From assembly GCA_944384125.1 (NCBI GenBank), contig CALWSF010000018.1, positions 1 to 64,000 of the forward strand: 64,000 nucleotides of DNA, given 5' to 3'. Source of the DNA: an uncultured Lachnospiraceae bacterium (lineage in GTDB: Bacteria > Bacillota > Clostridia > Lachnospirales > Lachnospiraceae). This document shows positions 53,574-63,552 of this stretch, piece by piece (the stretch's first letter is position 1; the number at the start of each line of letters is the position of its first letter). The notes beneath the pieces were generated by a model. It was given only the letters and a program-made list of their open reading frames with translations, did no database searches and was not told where the DNA came from. The position numbers and the translations under genes were made by a program.

Positions 53574-54194
53574 ATGAAAATTATTACCATCAGCAGGGAA
53601 TTCGGGAGCGGCGGCAGGGAACTTGGCAAACGCCTTTCTGATGAGATGAAATTTGATTATTATGACAGGGAGATTATAGAGGCTGTCTCGAAAAATACAG
53701 GAATGAAAGAGGAGTATATTTTAAAAACTCTTGAAAACCACGGGTGGAGAAATATTCCCCTTACGTTTCGGCATTCTTTTGCAGGTGCAGCTTCCATGCA
53801 GCATACACAGACTTCTTTTCTGCTGGAACAGAAACGTATTATTGAAGGGATCGCAAAACTCGGAAAAGACTGTATAATTGTGGGACGAAATGCGGATGTG
53901 CTTCTCAGGGATTATCATCCGCTGAATCTTTTTGTCTGTGCAGATATGCAGGCCAGGATTAACAGGTGCATGGAACGGGCGCCTGAGAGTGAAAATCTGT
54001 CGGTCAGGGAACTGGAGCGGAGAATAAAAAATATCGACAGAGTACGGGCACGGATCAGAGATATTCTCAGTGACAGCAGATGGGGTGATCCTCATAATTA
54101 TCATCTGACGCTCAATACGACAGAGTGGGATATTGAGAAGATGGTTCCGGCTGTTGTTTCCTGTATTAACTGCTGGTTTGGAGGGGACAGATGA
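53574..54194 (+). CDS. cytidylate kinase-like family protein
   Basis: 206 residues. ISREFGSGGRELGKRL near the N-terminus is the P-loop-like front of the cytidylate-kinase-like family (PF13189-type), followed by YYDREIIEAVSKNTGM and CIIVGRNADVLL (Walker B region). Members are found widely in Clostridia; their substrate is not settled and they are distinct from the essential Cmk. It sits between the MarR and MATE genes, with a four-base ATGA overlap to the latter. A nucleotide or drug kinase role is possible. Confidence 0.88.
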   Translation: MKIITISREFGSGGRELGKRLSDEMKFDYYDREIIEAVSKNTGMKEEYILKTLENHGWRNIPLTFRHSFAGAASMQHTQTSFLLEQKRIIEGIAKLGKDCIIVGRNADVLLRDYHPLNLFVCADMQARINRCMERAPESENLSVRELERRIKNIDRVRARIRDILSDSRWGDPHNYHLTLNTTEWDIEKMVPAVVSCINCWFGGDR

Positions 54195-55516
54195 TTCAGT
54201 TATCAGATCACTTTAATTATCGCAGACTGCTGCGTTTTACTCTGCCTTCTATTGTGATGCTGGTGTTTACTTCCATATATGGAGTAGTGGATGGCTTTTT
54301 TGTCTCTAATTTTGTGGGGAAAACACCCTTTGCAGCTCTGAATTTTATTATGCCTTTTTTAATGATTTTAGGGTGCGTCGGTTTCATGTTCGGAACCGGC
54401 GGCGGAGCTCTGATAGCCAAAACCATAGGAGAGGGGAGCAGAGAACGGGCAAATCAGATTTTTTCCATGCTGGTATGTGTGTCCATTGTAAGCGGTATTA
54501 TACTGACCCTGACCGGCATGGTTCTCATCCGCCCGATAGCTGTTGTTCTTGGGGCGCAGGGTCAGCTCCTTGAAGATTCTGTCTCCTACGGACGGATAAT
54601 CCTCATGGCCATCCCTGCCTATATTCTGCAATATGAATTTCAGTGTCTTTTTGTCACAGCGGAAAAACCGAAACTGGGGCTGGGAGTGACGGTTGCCGCC
54701 GGCTTTACCAATATTATTCTGGATGCTCTTTTTGTTGCGGTGTTCTCATGGGGGCTGGAGGGGGCGGCCGCAGCTACTGCGTTGAGTCAGTGCGTGGGAG
54801 GCATTTTGCCGCTCATCTATTTTGGCCGTCCCAACAGCAGTCTTCTGCGGTTTACAAAAATCAGATTTGATGGCAAAGCGTTGCTTAAATCCTGTACCAA
54901 CGGTTCATCGGAGCTTATGTCCAATATTTCCATGTCCCTTGTGGGTATGCTTTATAATGTTCAGCTGCTGAAATACGCAGGCGAGGACGGGGTGGCCGCT
55001 TACGGTGTCCTGATGTATCTGAATCTGGTTTTTCAGGCGGTATTCATAGGATATTCTGTCGGCACGGCACCCGTAATCAGTTATCATGACGGGGCACAGA
55101 ACTTCAGCGAACTGAGAGGACTGCTGAAAAAAAGCCTGATTCTCATTTTAATTTTTGCTCTTATTATGTTTGGAGGAGCAGAGCTGTCAGCCAGACCTCT
55201 TTCCGTTATATTTGTGGGGTATGACGAACAGCTTTTAAAAATTACGCTGCGGGCATTTTTGATTTATTCTTTTTCTTTCCTGTTCTCAGGATTTTCAATT
55301 TTCGGTTCGTCTTTTTTCACAGCATTAAATGACGGCCTGGTATCGGCACTTATTTCATTTCTGCGGACTCTGGTATTTCAGATTCTGGCAGTACTCATTC
55401 TGCCTCTTATATGGGGGCTGGATGGCATATGGCTTTCTGTCGTGGCAGCGGAAATGCTGGCAATAGTGGTAACATTTCTGTTCCTTATGGGAAACAGAAA
55501 AAAGTATCACTACTGA
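54191..55516 (+). CDS. MATE family efflux transporter
   Basis: 441 residues with about twelve helices. The front YRRLLRFTLPSIVMLVFTSIYGVVDGFFVSNFVG and GTGGGALIAKTIGEG are classical for MATE proteins of the clostridial branch (MepA-like). It is a membrane exporter, last gene of the MarR-controlled operon. Start overlaps the kinase-like gene. The sequence is clearly different from the other MATE protein of this window (5320-6660), so they are not a recent duplicate. Confidence 0.93.
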   Translation: MIQLSDHFNYRRLLRFTLPSIVMLVFTSIYGVVDGFFVSNFVGKTPFAALNFIMPFLMILGCVGFMFGTGGGALIAKTIGEGSRERANQIFSMLVCVSIVSGIILTLTGMVLIRPIAVVLGAQGQLLEDSVSYGRIILMAIPAYILQYEFQCLFVTAEKPKLGLGVTVAAGFTNIILDALFVAVFSWGLEGAAAATALSQCVGGILPLIYFGRPNSSLLRFTKIRFDGKALLKSCTNGSSELMSNISMSLVGMLYNVQLLKYAGEDGVAAYGVLMYLNLVFQAVFIGYSVGTAPVISYHDGAQNFSELRGLLKKSLILILIFALIMFGGAELSARPLSVIFVGYDEQLLKITLRAFLIYSFSFLFSGFSIFGSSFFTALNDGLVSALISFLRTLVFQILAVLILPLIWGLDGIWLSVVAAEMLAIVVTFLFLMGNRKKYHY

Positions 55517-55540
55517 ATACGTCAGACTTTCCGGGCATAT

Positions 55541-55613
55541 GATACAAAAAAGCCGGAATCTTCTTTTATCCCACCGGCAGGTAAAGAGAAAAGAAGGTTC
55601 CGGGTTTTTGTAT
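55541..55613. terminator. bidirectional terminator
   Basis: GATACAAAAAAGCCGGAATCTTCTTTT pairs with GAAAAGAAGGTTCCGGGTTTTTGTATC over a long imperfect stem (in two parts here: the ends GATACAAAAA and TTTTTGTATC match exactly). It lies between the convergent MATE and nucleoid-associated genes. Confidence 0.75.
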
Positions 55614-55635
55614 CTTTTTCAGATATGTAAACAGG

Positions 55636-56631
55636 CTATCGGCTGGTCAGCGTACCGATATTTTTAATGAGGACAGAGATGGTTCCGTCCATATTTGTAA
55701 TAAATTCCACATGTTCTGGATTGCGGTATTCCTCCATGGGAATCCGTATCTCAATGCCGGTATCAGTGGTCAGGCGCTGTGTCTGAAATTTCTTTATGGT
55801 TTTTTCGTTTTTTGGCTGAACTGTCTCATAGGACATATTGTAGCGTTCAAGTTTTTCGTCCAGTTCTTTAAGCATCTCCGGACTGTCAGGAAAAACCTTT
55901 TCCCGGACGGAGGAGACTTTGAGTTCGCCTTCCTCTTCAAGCTCTGAGCAGATGACTTCCTTGATTTCCATCTGCTTCTTTGCATCTTCTTCCCCGTAAT
56001 ATTTTCTCGCCACCTGTTCCATGGCTCTTGTCACGATATCAAGTTTTGACTTCTGAGAAAGCGGAGCGTGGCATTCAAGAAAAAGTTCAGAAAAATAAAA
56101 CTGTTTTTCGCCGTTTACCTCGTATTTCTTTTCTGCCAGGAGGATGGAACCGTCGGAGAGATCCACAACAAAGGCTTCAGAAAGGCGCTGGCCCTGTCCG
56201 GGAAGAAGGGCCCGCTGAAGGATAATCTCATTGGAGTTTCCCGATTCGGTTTCTCTTGTGGTGTGCGTATAGGATGTCTTGTAATTCATTTTCAGGAAGG
56301 CCAGATAATCGCGGCCGGCGCAGCCGAAAATGGCGATGGCAATGTCTGCTGCCGGGATATCAATATTGGAATTCATGATATCATACAGCCTTTCCGCCAG
56401 TTTTTTGCTCGTCTCAACAAAATTTTCCGGTGTGCAGTTTTCCAGAAGCTCCTTAACTTCTGAAGCTTCGGAAAAACGGCAGTGCTTTACATCATCGCTT
56501 TCTGTCACGGCTTCAATGTGGGCTTTGAGAAAATCGGAAAAATCCGGACCAGCTTCCATAAGCTGGTCCGAGAGAACCGGAATTCCCATAGATGAATCAA
56601 GAATGTGAACGATAGCCGCTTTTAAAATCAT
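55636..56631 (-). CDS. nucleoid-associated protein (NdpA/YejK family)
   Basis: 331 residues. The front MILKAAIVHILDSSMGIPVLSD is characteristic of the clostridial nucleoid-associated protein family (PF04245). The central FGCAGRDYLAFLKMNYKTSYTH and the C-terminal half fit as well. It probably binds DNA/nucleoid, though in Clostridia its role is untested. The ATG at 56631 is preferred over a TTG at 56646 because the family starts here. Its start is one base from the stop of the upstream membrane protein gene. Confidence 0.82.
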   Translation of the reverse strand: MILKAAIVHILDSSMGIPVLSDQLMEAGPDFSDFLKAHIEAVTESDDVKHCRFSEASEVKELLENCTPENFVETSKKLAERLYDIMNSNIDIPAADIAIAIFGCAGRDYLAFLKMNYKTSYTHTTRETESGNSNEIILQRALLPGQGQRLSEAFVVDLSDGSILLAEKKYEVNGEKQFYFSELFLECHAPLSQKSKLDIVTRAMEQVARKYYGEEDAKKQMEIKEVICSELEEEGELKVSSVREKVFPDSPEMLKELDEKLERYNMSYETVQPKNEKTIKKFQTQRLTTDTGIEIRIPMEEYRNPEHVEFITNMDGTISVLIKNIGTLTSR

Positions 56632-56632
56632 A

Positions 56633-58321
56633 TCATCGCTTTTCAAGTTCCGTTACCTCCTGTGTCTGTATTCCCTCTGTGCAGGTAAAGGAGACGCTGT
56701 CTCCCGCTTTCAGAAACGGGAGCTTTTCTGATACGGAAATTGAGGCCGTATATACATCATCACTTCCCTCAACAGTGAAATAGTAGCAGGTATTCCCCGA
56801 TACCACCGCACTTTCAATTTCCCGTATGATACCGGAAACCTCCTTTGTCTCTTTGGGCTCCCCGGTCTCTTCGCCTTCCAGGTTCAGGGCCTGCCGGTAA
56901 TTTTTGCGTGCTTCATCAATTGTCTGGCCCGTTCCGACGATCTGGTACTGGGCCACATCAACAAAAGCATACATTTTTACCAGGCCTGCGGCATCCTTAA
57001 GAGAGATGAAATAGGCGGGCCGGTCGGAAATATTTAAAAGAAGCGGGAAGGTAGCGCTGTAATTTAAGTGCTGTACCTGCCCCCTGGCCGAATCCATGGC
57101 CGAGAGCTCCGTGGCACCGGGGACGGCATAGAATTTTGTCTCTTTTGTCCGGAGATTGACAAGGACAAAACCGATGTTGGATTCATCGGATGTGACGGAG
57201 CTCATGCCGGTATAAAGCCATACATCATCATCAATGGCCAGGTAATTGTAGCCGTAGGTTGTACGGCGGACGCCTCTCTGCCCGAAGATGGAGTTGAAAT
57301 ATCCGTTCTGGAAGCGGCCATTGTCGTCTAACTGTTCCATGATGAGATTGGAGTCATAAAGCTGGTCAATCCACTGAGGTACATTTTCCTTTGCGTACCA
57401 GGCGGATTCTCCTGTGATGGCGTTGACTAAAACGGCTCCTCCGATATCGGGACCGTTCCACCAGCCAATCCGGTAGTTGATTGTGGGAGCCACCCAGTAA
57501 GGAGTTCCCTCATCGTCTATCTCAAACGAGACAGTCTCAAATATTCTGGTCGGATAACGGAACCGGATATAGCGGTAAATATTGCGGAAGAAATATTCAC
57601 TGGTGGAATATTTCATGCCGGAATCAAGCCATACGAGATCTGTGTTCTGGTTTACCATATCTACGGCAATGTAGGCGGCAAGTCCCTTTCTCTGATTGAA
57701 AAGCCATTTGACCGGATCAGCATATGCGAGAGGTGTAACCCGGTAGGGGGTTCCCTTGTAGTTTATCTGAGTATAATTTTCCTGAATCTCAAACTGGGAT
57801 ACGAGATCCGTCATCTCTCCCAGTTTTTTGCTGCCCAGCCGTGAGGCGGTATCCTTGTCCACTACCGGGATCTGGGACATATTCAGTTCTGCCACGTCGG
57901 CTGAGAAATCTCCGTCGGTAATTGTGATCAGGTCGCGGTAACGGGATGCATTGAAGATTTTAAGTCCCAGGACAGAGGCAACGAGGGTAAAAACAACCAG
58001 AATGCCAACGAGGATAAATCCGTATTTCAGGGGGCGTCCCAGATTAAGTGATTTCTTTTCTGTATATTTGCGCTGGAAGACAACGCGTCCTGTGACGGGA
58101 TCAACTGTTTTCTCCATGCGGTAACCGGAGCCCACCTGTTCCAGAAGTTCTTTCACTGAGCTTAAAAAGCTGACTGTCAGTATAATCAGAATACTGATAA
58201 TGAGGAAAATAATAAAGTTTCGGTCATGCAGATTTACAGCCGGAAGCATGGTGTAAAACACCAGAAAGATAAGGGCAGCTGCAATGACAAATTTGATAAG
58301 TACGGAAACAAAACGTTTCAA
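56633..58321 (-). CDS. large membrane protein of unknown function
   Basis: 562 residues. Three membrane helices at about 5-27, 33-55 and 98-122, then a long extracytoplasmic domain (about 130-480) with GGAVLVNAITGESAWYAKENVPQW, reminiscent of a PepSY-like unit. A final beta-rich domain from about 495 (SGIIREIESAVVSGNTCYYFTV) looks like a small barrel. I do not recognise the family as a whole. It is directly followed by the nucleoid-associated protein gene on the same strand, with no promoter space between them. A leader of about 590 bases upstream is shared with the divergent pheS leader. Confidence 0.75.
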   Translation of the reverse strand: MKRFVSVLIKFVIAAALIFLVFYTMLPAVNLHDRNFIIFLIISILIILTVSFLSSVKELLEQVGSGYRMEKTVDPVTGRVVFQRKYTEKKSLNLGRPLKYGFILVGILVVFTLVASVLGLKIFNASRYRDLITITDGDFSADVAELNMSQIPVVDKDTASRLGSKKLGEMTDLVSQFEIQENYTQINYKGTPYRVTPLAYADPVKWLFNQRKGLAAYIAVDMVNQNTDLVWLDSGMKYSTSEYFFRNIYRYIRFRYPTRIFETVSFEIDDEGTPYWVAPTINYRIGWWNGPDIGGAVLVNAITGESAWYAKENVPQWIDQLYDSNLIMEQLDDNGRFQNGYFNSIFGQRGVRRTTYGYNYLAIDDDVWLYTGMSSVTSDESNIGFVLVNLRTKETKFYAVPGATELSAMDSARGQVQHLNYSATFPLLLNISDRPAYFISLKDAAGLVKMYAFVDVAQYQIVGTGQTIDEARKNYRQALNLEGEETGEPKETKEVSGIIREIESAVVSGNTCYYFTVEGSDDVYTASISVSEKLPFLKAGDSVSFTCTEGIQTQEVTELEKR

Positions 58322-58455
58322 TCGACAGTTCTCCTTTCGTTTTTAACGGAGCCGGCGCGCGGTATGCATCTGCCGCTCACGGATATCTGTGTCCGTTTTT
58401 TGCGGCACACAGGTAACAATATTGTATCAGTTATGGGAAGAAAATCAAGCTCCGC

Positions 58456-58483
58456 TTGACAAAAAGTCAGGATGTGATAAAAT
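58456..58483 (+). promoter_or_regulatory. pheST promoter
   Basis: TTGACA at 58456-58461, a 16-base spacer and TAAAAT at 58478-58483. It lies about 90 bases before the recognisable T-box leader. A second TATAAT-like box occurs at 58546-58551. Confidence 0.6.
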
Positions 58484-58574
58484 AAGTACCATGTACCGCC
58501 GGACATTAATGAGGCGGACGATGAGTCGGCTATGCCGGCCTGCAGATATAATATGAATCGGCTGCCTGAGGGCG

Positions 58575-58858
58575 GCGGATGGAAAAAAGGCTGAGAAGGC
58601 GTCAGTAGCGTTCTGTTTTTCTTTCAGAGAGAAGAGACCACCGGCTGTAAGTCTCTTTAAGTTCAGACAGGATGTCGAATTTCCCGCCGGAGCCGCACGG
58701 CTGAGGTCTGTCCGGTATTTCAGGGCAGGATAGGCAGTGACGGATCGTGCACGTTACGCACAATTGAGAGCCTGTCCGAAAGACAGGAATCAGGGTGGTA
58801 CCGCGAGACATTTCAAGTCCCGTCCCTTGCATGCAGGGGGCAGGGCTTTTTTTATTGT
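58575..58858 (+). promoter_or_regulatory. T-box leader (phenylalanine) of pheST
   Basis: T-box core AGGGTGGTACCGCGA at 58792-58806, then an intrinsic terminator (CCCGTCCCTTGC..GCAGGGGGCAGGG, T7) at about 58819-58855. TTC at 58662-58664 (Phe codon) is the probable specifier. Uncharged tRNA-Phe should promote read-through. The rest of the 589-base gap (58322-58574) holds the promoter and upstream leader only. Confidence 0.92.
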
Positions 58859-58910
58859 ACGGGAATAGTACTCCCGGTAAGTTCAAATTTTTATTGGCAG
58901 AGGAGAAATC

Positions 58911-59930
58911 ATGAGAGAGCAGTTAGAAAAGATTAAAGAAGAGGCGCTCAGACAGATTGAAGCATCTGAGGCACTGGAAAAGCTGAATGAGATCCGGATT
59001 GCCTATCTCGGCAAAAAGGGAGAGCTGACGGGCGTTCTTAAGAGCATGAAGGATGTTGCGCCGGAGGACAGGCCCAAGGTAGGACAGATGGTAAACGAGG
59101 TAAGAGAGCTCATCGAGTCGAAGCTGGAGGAGACAAAGCAGTCTCTGGCAAGAAAAGCCCGGGAAGAGCAGATGAAAAAAGAGGTTATCGATGTGACTCT
59201 GCCTGCCAGAAAGAATCATGTGGGTCACAGCCATCCCAACACAATCGCCCAGAAGGAAGTGGAGCGTATTTTTGTGGGAATGGGATATGAGGTAGTGGAA
59301 GGACCGGAAGTGGAGTATGATGAGTACAACTTTGAGCGTCTGAATATCCCGAAAAATCATCCGGCAAGGGATGAACAGGATACTTTCTATATCAATGACA
59401 ATATTCTCTTACGCAGCCAGACCTCTCCTGTTCAGGTGCGTACCATGGAGAAAGGAAAGCTTCCCATTCGTATGATAGCGCCGGGGCGGGTATTCCGTTC
59501 TGACGAGGTGGATGCAACGCATTCTCCTTCCTTCCATCAGATCGAAGGACTGGTTATCGACAAAAATATCACGTTTGCGGATCTGAAGGGAACACTGGCA
59601 GAGTTTGCCAGAGAGCTGTTCGGTCCGGAGACAAAGGTAAAATTCCGTCCGCATCATTTCCCCTTTACGGAGCCCAGTGCCGAGGTGGATGTAAGCTGCT
59701 TTAAATGCGGCGGAAAGGGCTGCCGGTTCTGTAAAGGTTCCGGCTGGATTGAGATTTTGGGCTGCGGTATGGTGCATCCTCATGTTCTTGAGATGTGCAA
59801 TATCGATCCGGAGGAGTATTCCGGGTTTGCTTTCGGTGTGGGTCTTGAGAGAATTGCCCTTTTAAAATATGAGATTGATGACATGCGCCTGCTCTATGAG
59901 AACGATATCCGTTTCCTGAAGCAGTTTTAA
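58911..59930 (+). CDS. pheS: phenylalanyl-tRNA synthetase alpha subunit
   Basis: 339 residues, full length. The coiled-coil tRNA-contact arm is at about 1-95. The class II catalytic core follows with motif 2 [20 protein letters not shown] and motif 3 [16 protein letters not shown]. Forms an alpha2-beta2 enzyme with PheT in the cytoplasm. GAGGAGAAATC precedes the ATG. Followed by pheT at 58 bases. Confidence 0.98.
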   Translation: MREQLEKIKEEALRQIEASEALEKLNEIRIAYLGKKGELTGVLKSMKDVAPEDRPKVGQMVNEVRELIESKLEETKQSLARKAREEQMKKEVIDVTLPARKNHVGHSHPNTIAQKEVERIFVGMGYEVVEGPEVEYDEYNFERLNIPKNHPARDEQDTFYINDNILLRSQTSPVQVRTMEKGKLPIRMIAPGRVFRSDEVDATHSPSFHQIEGLVIDKNITFADLKGTLAEFARELFGPETKVKFRPHHFPFTEPSAEVDVSCFKCGGKGCRFCKGSGWIEILGCGMVHPHVLEMCNIDPEEYSGFAFGVGLERIALLKYEIDDMRLLYENDIRFLKQF

Positions 59931-59988
59931 TGCAGCTGCGCTGCCTGCGTGTATTTTAGGATTGATAACCGAAAAGGAGTAGAGAATA

Positions 59989-62409
59989 ATGAATACAGCA
60001 TTATCATGGATAAAAGCATACGTCCCGGATCTGGATGTGACGGCACAGGAGTACACGGATGCCATGACACTGACCGGAACGAAGGTTGAGGGCTATGAGC
60101 GTCTCGACAAAAATCTGGAAAAAATTGTAGTGGGACAGATTGAAAAGATAGAGCGTCATCCTGATGCGGACAAGCTGGTTGTCTGCCAGGTTAATATCGG
60201 GACAGAGACCATTCAGATTGTTACCGGTGCACCCAATGTTAAAGAGGGATATAAGGTTCCGGTTGTTCTGGACGGAGGACGGGTAGCCGGCGGTCATGAC
60301 GGCGGTCCGCTTCCTGAAGAAGGCATTGTCATCAAAAAGGGAAAGCTTCGCGGGGTAGAGTCCTGCGGCATGATGTGTTCCATCGAAGAGCTGGGATCCA
60401 GCCGGGATATGTATCCCGATGCACCGGAGTCCGGCATCTATATTCTGCCGGATGATGCGCCGCTTGGAGCGGATGCGGTGGAGCTTCTGGGTCTCCGTGA
60501 TGTGGTGTTTGAATATGAGATAACATCCAACCGCGTTGACTGCTACAGCGTAATTGGAATTGCAAGAGAAGCTGCGGCTACCTTCAGAAAGAAATTTGTT
60601 CCTCCTGTTATCCGTGAGACAGGAAACGATGAGGATATCAGTCAGTATCTCAGCGTAAAGGTGGAAGATACAGAGCTCTGCCCGCGCTATTGTGCCAGAA
60701 TGGTAAAAAATATCAAGCTCGGACCATCGCCGGCCTGGATGCAGAGACGTCTTGCAGCCAGCGGAATCCGTCCCATCAACAATATCGTTGACATCACGAA
60801 CTACGTGATGGAGGAGTACGGTCAGCCTATGCATGCATATGACTATGATCTGATAAGCGGCCATGAGATTATTGTAAAGTGCGCGAAAGACGGAGATGTG
60901 TTCCAGACTCTCGATGGTCAGGAGAGGAAGCTGGACAGCAGAGTACTGATGATTAATGACGGCGAGAAGGAAGTTGGAATTGCCGGAATCATGGGAGGAG
61001 AAAACTCCAAGATAACAGACGATGTGAAGACCATGGTATTTGAGGCAGCCTGCTTTGACGGAACCAACATCCGTCTGTCTGCCAAGAGAGTGGGACTGCG
61101 CACGGATGCCTCCGGCAAGTTTGAGAAGGGTCTTGATCCCAATACGGCCGGCGAGGCAATAAACCGCGCCTGCCAGCTCATCGAGGAGCTGGGAGCAGGA
61201 GAGGTTGTGGGCGGCATGATCGACGTCTATCCCGTTAAGAGAGAGGGAAACCGTGTTCCTTTTGAACCGGAGAAAATCAACCGGCTTCTTGGCACTGATA
61301 TTCCGGAGAAAGATATGCTGGGATATTTTGAGATGATTGATCTTGGCTACGACAGTGAGACAAAAGAAGTGATTGTTCCCAGCTGGAGACAGGATCTTCA
61401 CCGTATGGCGGATCTTGCCGAGGAGGTTGCAAGATTCTACGGCTATGACATCATTCCGACATCTCTGCCTTCCGGGGAAGCAACCACAGGAAAGCTTTCC
61501 TTCAAGATGAGAGTGGAGGAGGTAGCCAGGGAGATTGCTGAGTTCTGCGGATTCAGCCAGAGCATGACATACTCCTTCGAAAGCCCCAAGGTGTATGACA
61601 GGCTTCTGATTCCTGAAGACAGCGATCTTCGCAGGGCAGTGACCATCTCCAATCCGCTGGGCGAGGACTTCAGCATCATGCGGACTCTGCCGCTGAATGG
61701 TATGCTGACATCACTTTCCACCAACTATAACCGCAGAAATAAGGAAGTGCGCCTCTATGAGATGGCGACGGTTTACCTTCCCAAAGCTCTTCCTCTGACC
61801 GAGCTTCCCGACGAGCGTCTTCAGTTTACGCTGGGAATGTACGGCAGCGGCGACTTCTTCGATATGAAGGGGGTTGTGGAGGAATTTTTCGACAAGATCG
61901 GTATGAGAAAACGTCCTCATTACAGCGCTGATGAGAAAAAGCCATTTCTTCATCCGGGCCGTCAGGCTGAGATTGTGTATGAGGGAACGTGTGTCGGCTA
62001 TCTGGGAGAGCTTCATCCTGATGTGGCTGATGCATATAAGCTGGGAGAAAAGACGTATGTGGCCGTCATTGACATGCCGGCGGTTCTTCCCTATGCGACT
62101 TTCGATCACAAATATACAGGTATTGCCAAATATCCGTCTGTGACGAGAGATCTGAGTATGATTATGAAGAAGGAAATTCTGGCAGGACAGATTGAAGATA
62201 TCATTGAGCAGCGCGGCGGAAAACTCCTTGAGAGCTACAAGCTTTTTGATGTGTATGAGGGAAGTCAGATCACGGCGGGGTATAAATCGGTTGCCTACTC
62301 CATAACCTTCCGTGCTCAGGATCACACACTGGAGGAGAAAGAGGTTACGACCGTGATGAACAAGATTCTCAATGGACTTCAGGGTCTGGGGATTGAGCTG
62401 AGAAGCTGA
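59989..62409 (+). CDS. pheT: phenylalanyl-tRNA synthetase beta subunit
   Basis: 806 residues, full length. N-terminal tRNA-binding (EMAP-like) domain at about 40-155 (GQIEKIERHPDADKLVVCQVN), the B3/B4 editing domain, B5 domain and C-terminal FDX-ACB domain (YPSVTRDLSMIM). Pairs with PheS; co-transcribed under the phenylalanine T-box. AAAGGAGTAGAGAATA precedes the ATG. Confidence 0.98.
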   Translation: MNTALSWIKAYVPDLDVTAQEYTDAMTLTGTKVEGYERLDKNLEKIVVGQIEKIERHPDADKLVVCQVNIGTETIQIVTGAPNVKEGYKVPVVLDGGRVAGGHDGGPLPEEGIVIKKGKLRGVESCGMMCSIEELGSSRDMYPDAPESGIYILPDDAPLGADAVELLGLRDVVFEYEITSNRVDCYSVIGIAREAAATFRKKFVPPVIRETGNDEDISQYLSVKVEDTELCPRYCARMVKNIKLGPSPAWMQRRLAASGIRPINNIVDITNYVMEEYGQPMHAYDYDLISGHEIIVKCAKDGDVFQTLDGQERKLDSRVLMINDGEKEVGIAGIMGGENSKITDDVKTMVFEAACFDGTNIRLSAKRVGLRTDASGKFEKGLDPNTAGEAINRACQLIEELGAGEVVGGMIDVYPVKREGNRVPFEPEKINRLLGTDIPEKDMLGYFEMIDLGYDSETKEVIVPSWRQDLHRMADLAEEVARFYGYDIIPTSLPSGEATTGKLSFKMRVEEVAREIAEFCGFSQSMTYSFESPKVYDRLLIPEDSDLRRAVTISNPLGEDFSIMRTLPLNGMLTSLSTNYNRRNKEVRLYEMATVYLPKALPLTELPDERLQFTLGMYGSGDFFDMKGVVEEFFDKIGMRKRPHYSADEKKPFLHPGRQAEIVYEGTCVGYLGELHPDVADAYKLGEKTYVAVIDMPAVLPYATFDHKYTGIAKYPSVTRDLSMIMKKEILAGQIEDIIEQRGGKLLESYKLFDVYEGSQITAGYKSVAYSITFRAQDHTLEEKEVTTVMNKILNGLQGLGIELRS

Positions 62410-62480
62410 CGGCTGCCGGACAGCAGAGAAAAATCTTTTGCATCAGGCAGATGTAAATATATAAAGAGGTATACAGAAAA

Positions 62481-62521
62481 TAAAGCCCCGGCGGTTCAGA
62501 GCAGGAACTGCCGGGGCTTGC
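62481..62521 (-). terminator. intrinsic terminator, mainly of the coiled-coil gene
   Basis: AAGCCCCGGCGGTTC pairs with GAACTGCCGGGGCTT (62483-62519). On the reverse strand TTTATTTTC follows the stem; the forward side lacks a T-tract, so pheT may use it less efficiently. Confidence 0.7.
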
Positions 62522-62574
62522 TGCATAACACATCTTTTCTGGTTTTTCTGCCTGCTGTGCCGCAAAGAGAGTTT

Positions 62575-63516
62575 TTACATGGACGTAAGGCTGATCAGCT
62601 GCTTTATTTCATCTGCGATATCAGAACGTTCCCGGGAAGCCTGCTGCTTCAGGGTCTGCAGGTGTCTCAGAACATCGCAGATCTGGTCTCTGGTATGGCG
62701 CATCCGCTCCTGGGAGTGCTGAATTTGATCCAGCACGGCCCAGTCGGCGAATATACCATCAAAAAGATAGTCGGCAACCCGGAGAAAACCGTCAATGCTT
62801 ACATGTAAATCTGCATCAATCGTAATATCAGCCAGCTCTGTTTTGAAATGACGCAGCTGTGTCTGCAGGTTCTCTACGGATGCCTGAGCTTCATCCAGGT
62901 GATTATGCTTAATCAGATCGGTCATCAGACCTCCGCCCAGCAAATCCCATGTTCCCCAGCCTTCTGCACTGTCCAGACTGGATAAAATCCGGTCTGCACA
63001 TGCCAGGGCTGACTGTCCGGCACAGACTGCCTCCTGCAGCTCTTTCTCCTGGCCTGACAGATAGCCGGCGCGCTCCTCCAGTTTCAGGATTTTCTCTGCC
63101 GTGCTGCCGCCGGCCGCCTTTATGGCTGCGGCTTTTTTTTGAAGGACAGCAGCGTAGCGGGTTTCACAGCCCTGCAGGGAGTCCAGTTCTGCTTCATAAC
63201 GTTTCAAATCTTCCTGGACTCCTGTCAGTTCTCTTTCAGCTGCATCATATTTCACACGGGCGGCACAGGCATTCTGGCGTTCCTGTGTCAGCTTTTCATC
63301 TATTTTTCCGATGACACTGTAAAAAAATGCAGCCAGGCTCCGGCCTTCCAGCCGCTCCACGTCTGCCTGTTCATCCGAAAGGTTTTGCTTCAGTTCCTTT
63401 GCGCGGGCCGCATATGTGTCCCGCTGGGCACGAAGTTCGGTTATGGCGGCCTCCAGTTTTTCCTTTCGGGCACATTGTATCTGCAGATGGCGCAGCTGTT
63501 CATCGTAACATTTCAT
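62575..63516 (-). CDS. coiled-coil protein of unknown function
   Basis: 313 residues. Two long coiled coils: about 1-150 (LEAAITELRAQRDTYAARAKEL, ERELTGVQEDLKRYEAELDSL) and about 170-300 (ASVENLQTQLRHFKTELADI). Between them is a short hinge region with GGGLMTDLIKHNHLDEA. No transmembrane helix or signal. I do not recognise the family; Clostridia have many such proteins, some with membrane or DNA roles. On the reverse strand directly downstream of the cupin gene. AAAGGAAAAAC precedes the ATG. Confidence 0.75.
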   Translation of the reverse strand: MKCYDEQLRHLQIQCARKEKLEAAITELRAQRDTYAARAKELKQNLSDEQADVERLEGRSLAAFFYSVIGKIDEKLTQERQNACAARVKYDAAERELTGVQEDLKRYEAELDSLQGCETRYAAVLQKKAAAIKAAGGSTAEKILKLEERAGYLSGQEKELQEAVCAGQSALACADRILSSLDSAEGWGTWDLLGGGLMTDLIKHNHLDEAQASVENLQTQLRHFKTELADITIDADLHVSIDGFLRVADYLFDGIFADWAVLDQIQHSQERMRHTRDQICDVLRHLQTLKQQASRERSDIADEIKQLISLTSM

Positions 63517-63552
63517 AAAATGTTTTTCCTTTCTCCGCCCTTTTAAAATGAA

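Noticed and set aside
5320..55516. The two MATE genes as a duplication
   Set aside because: Their sequences differ throughout and their gene contexts and control differ.
60004..61401. 465-codon reverse open frame
   Set aside because: Entirely antisense to pheT, which is certain; the translation has no family-like features.
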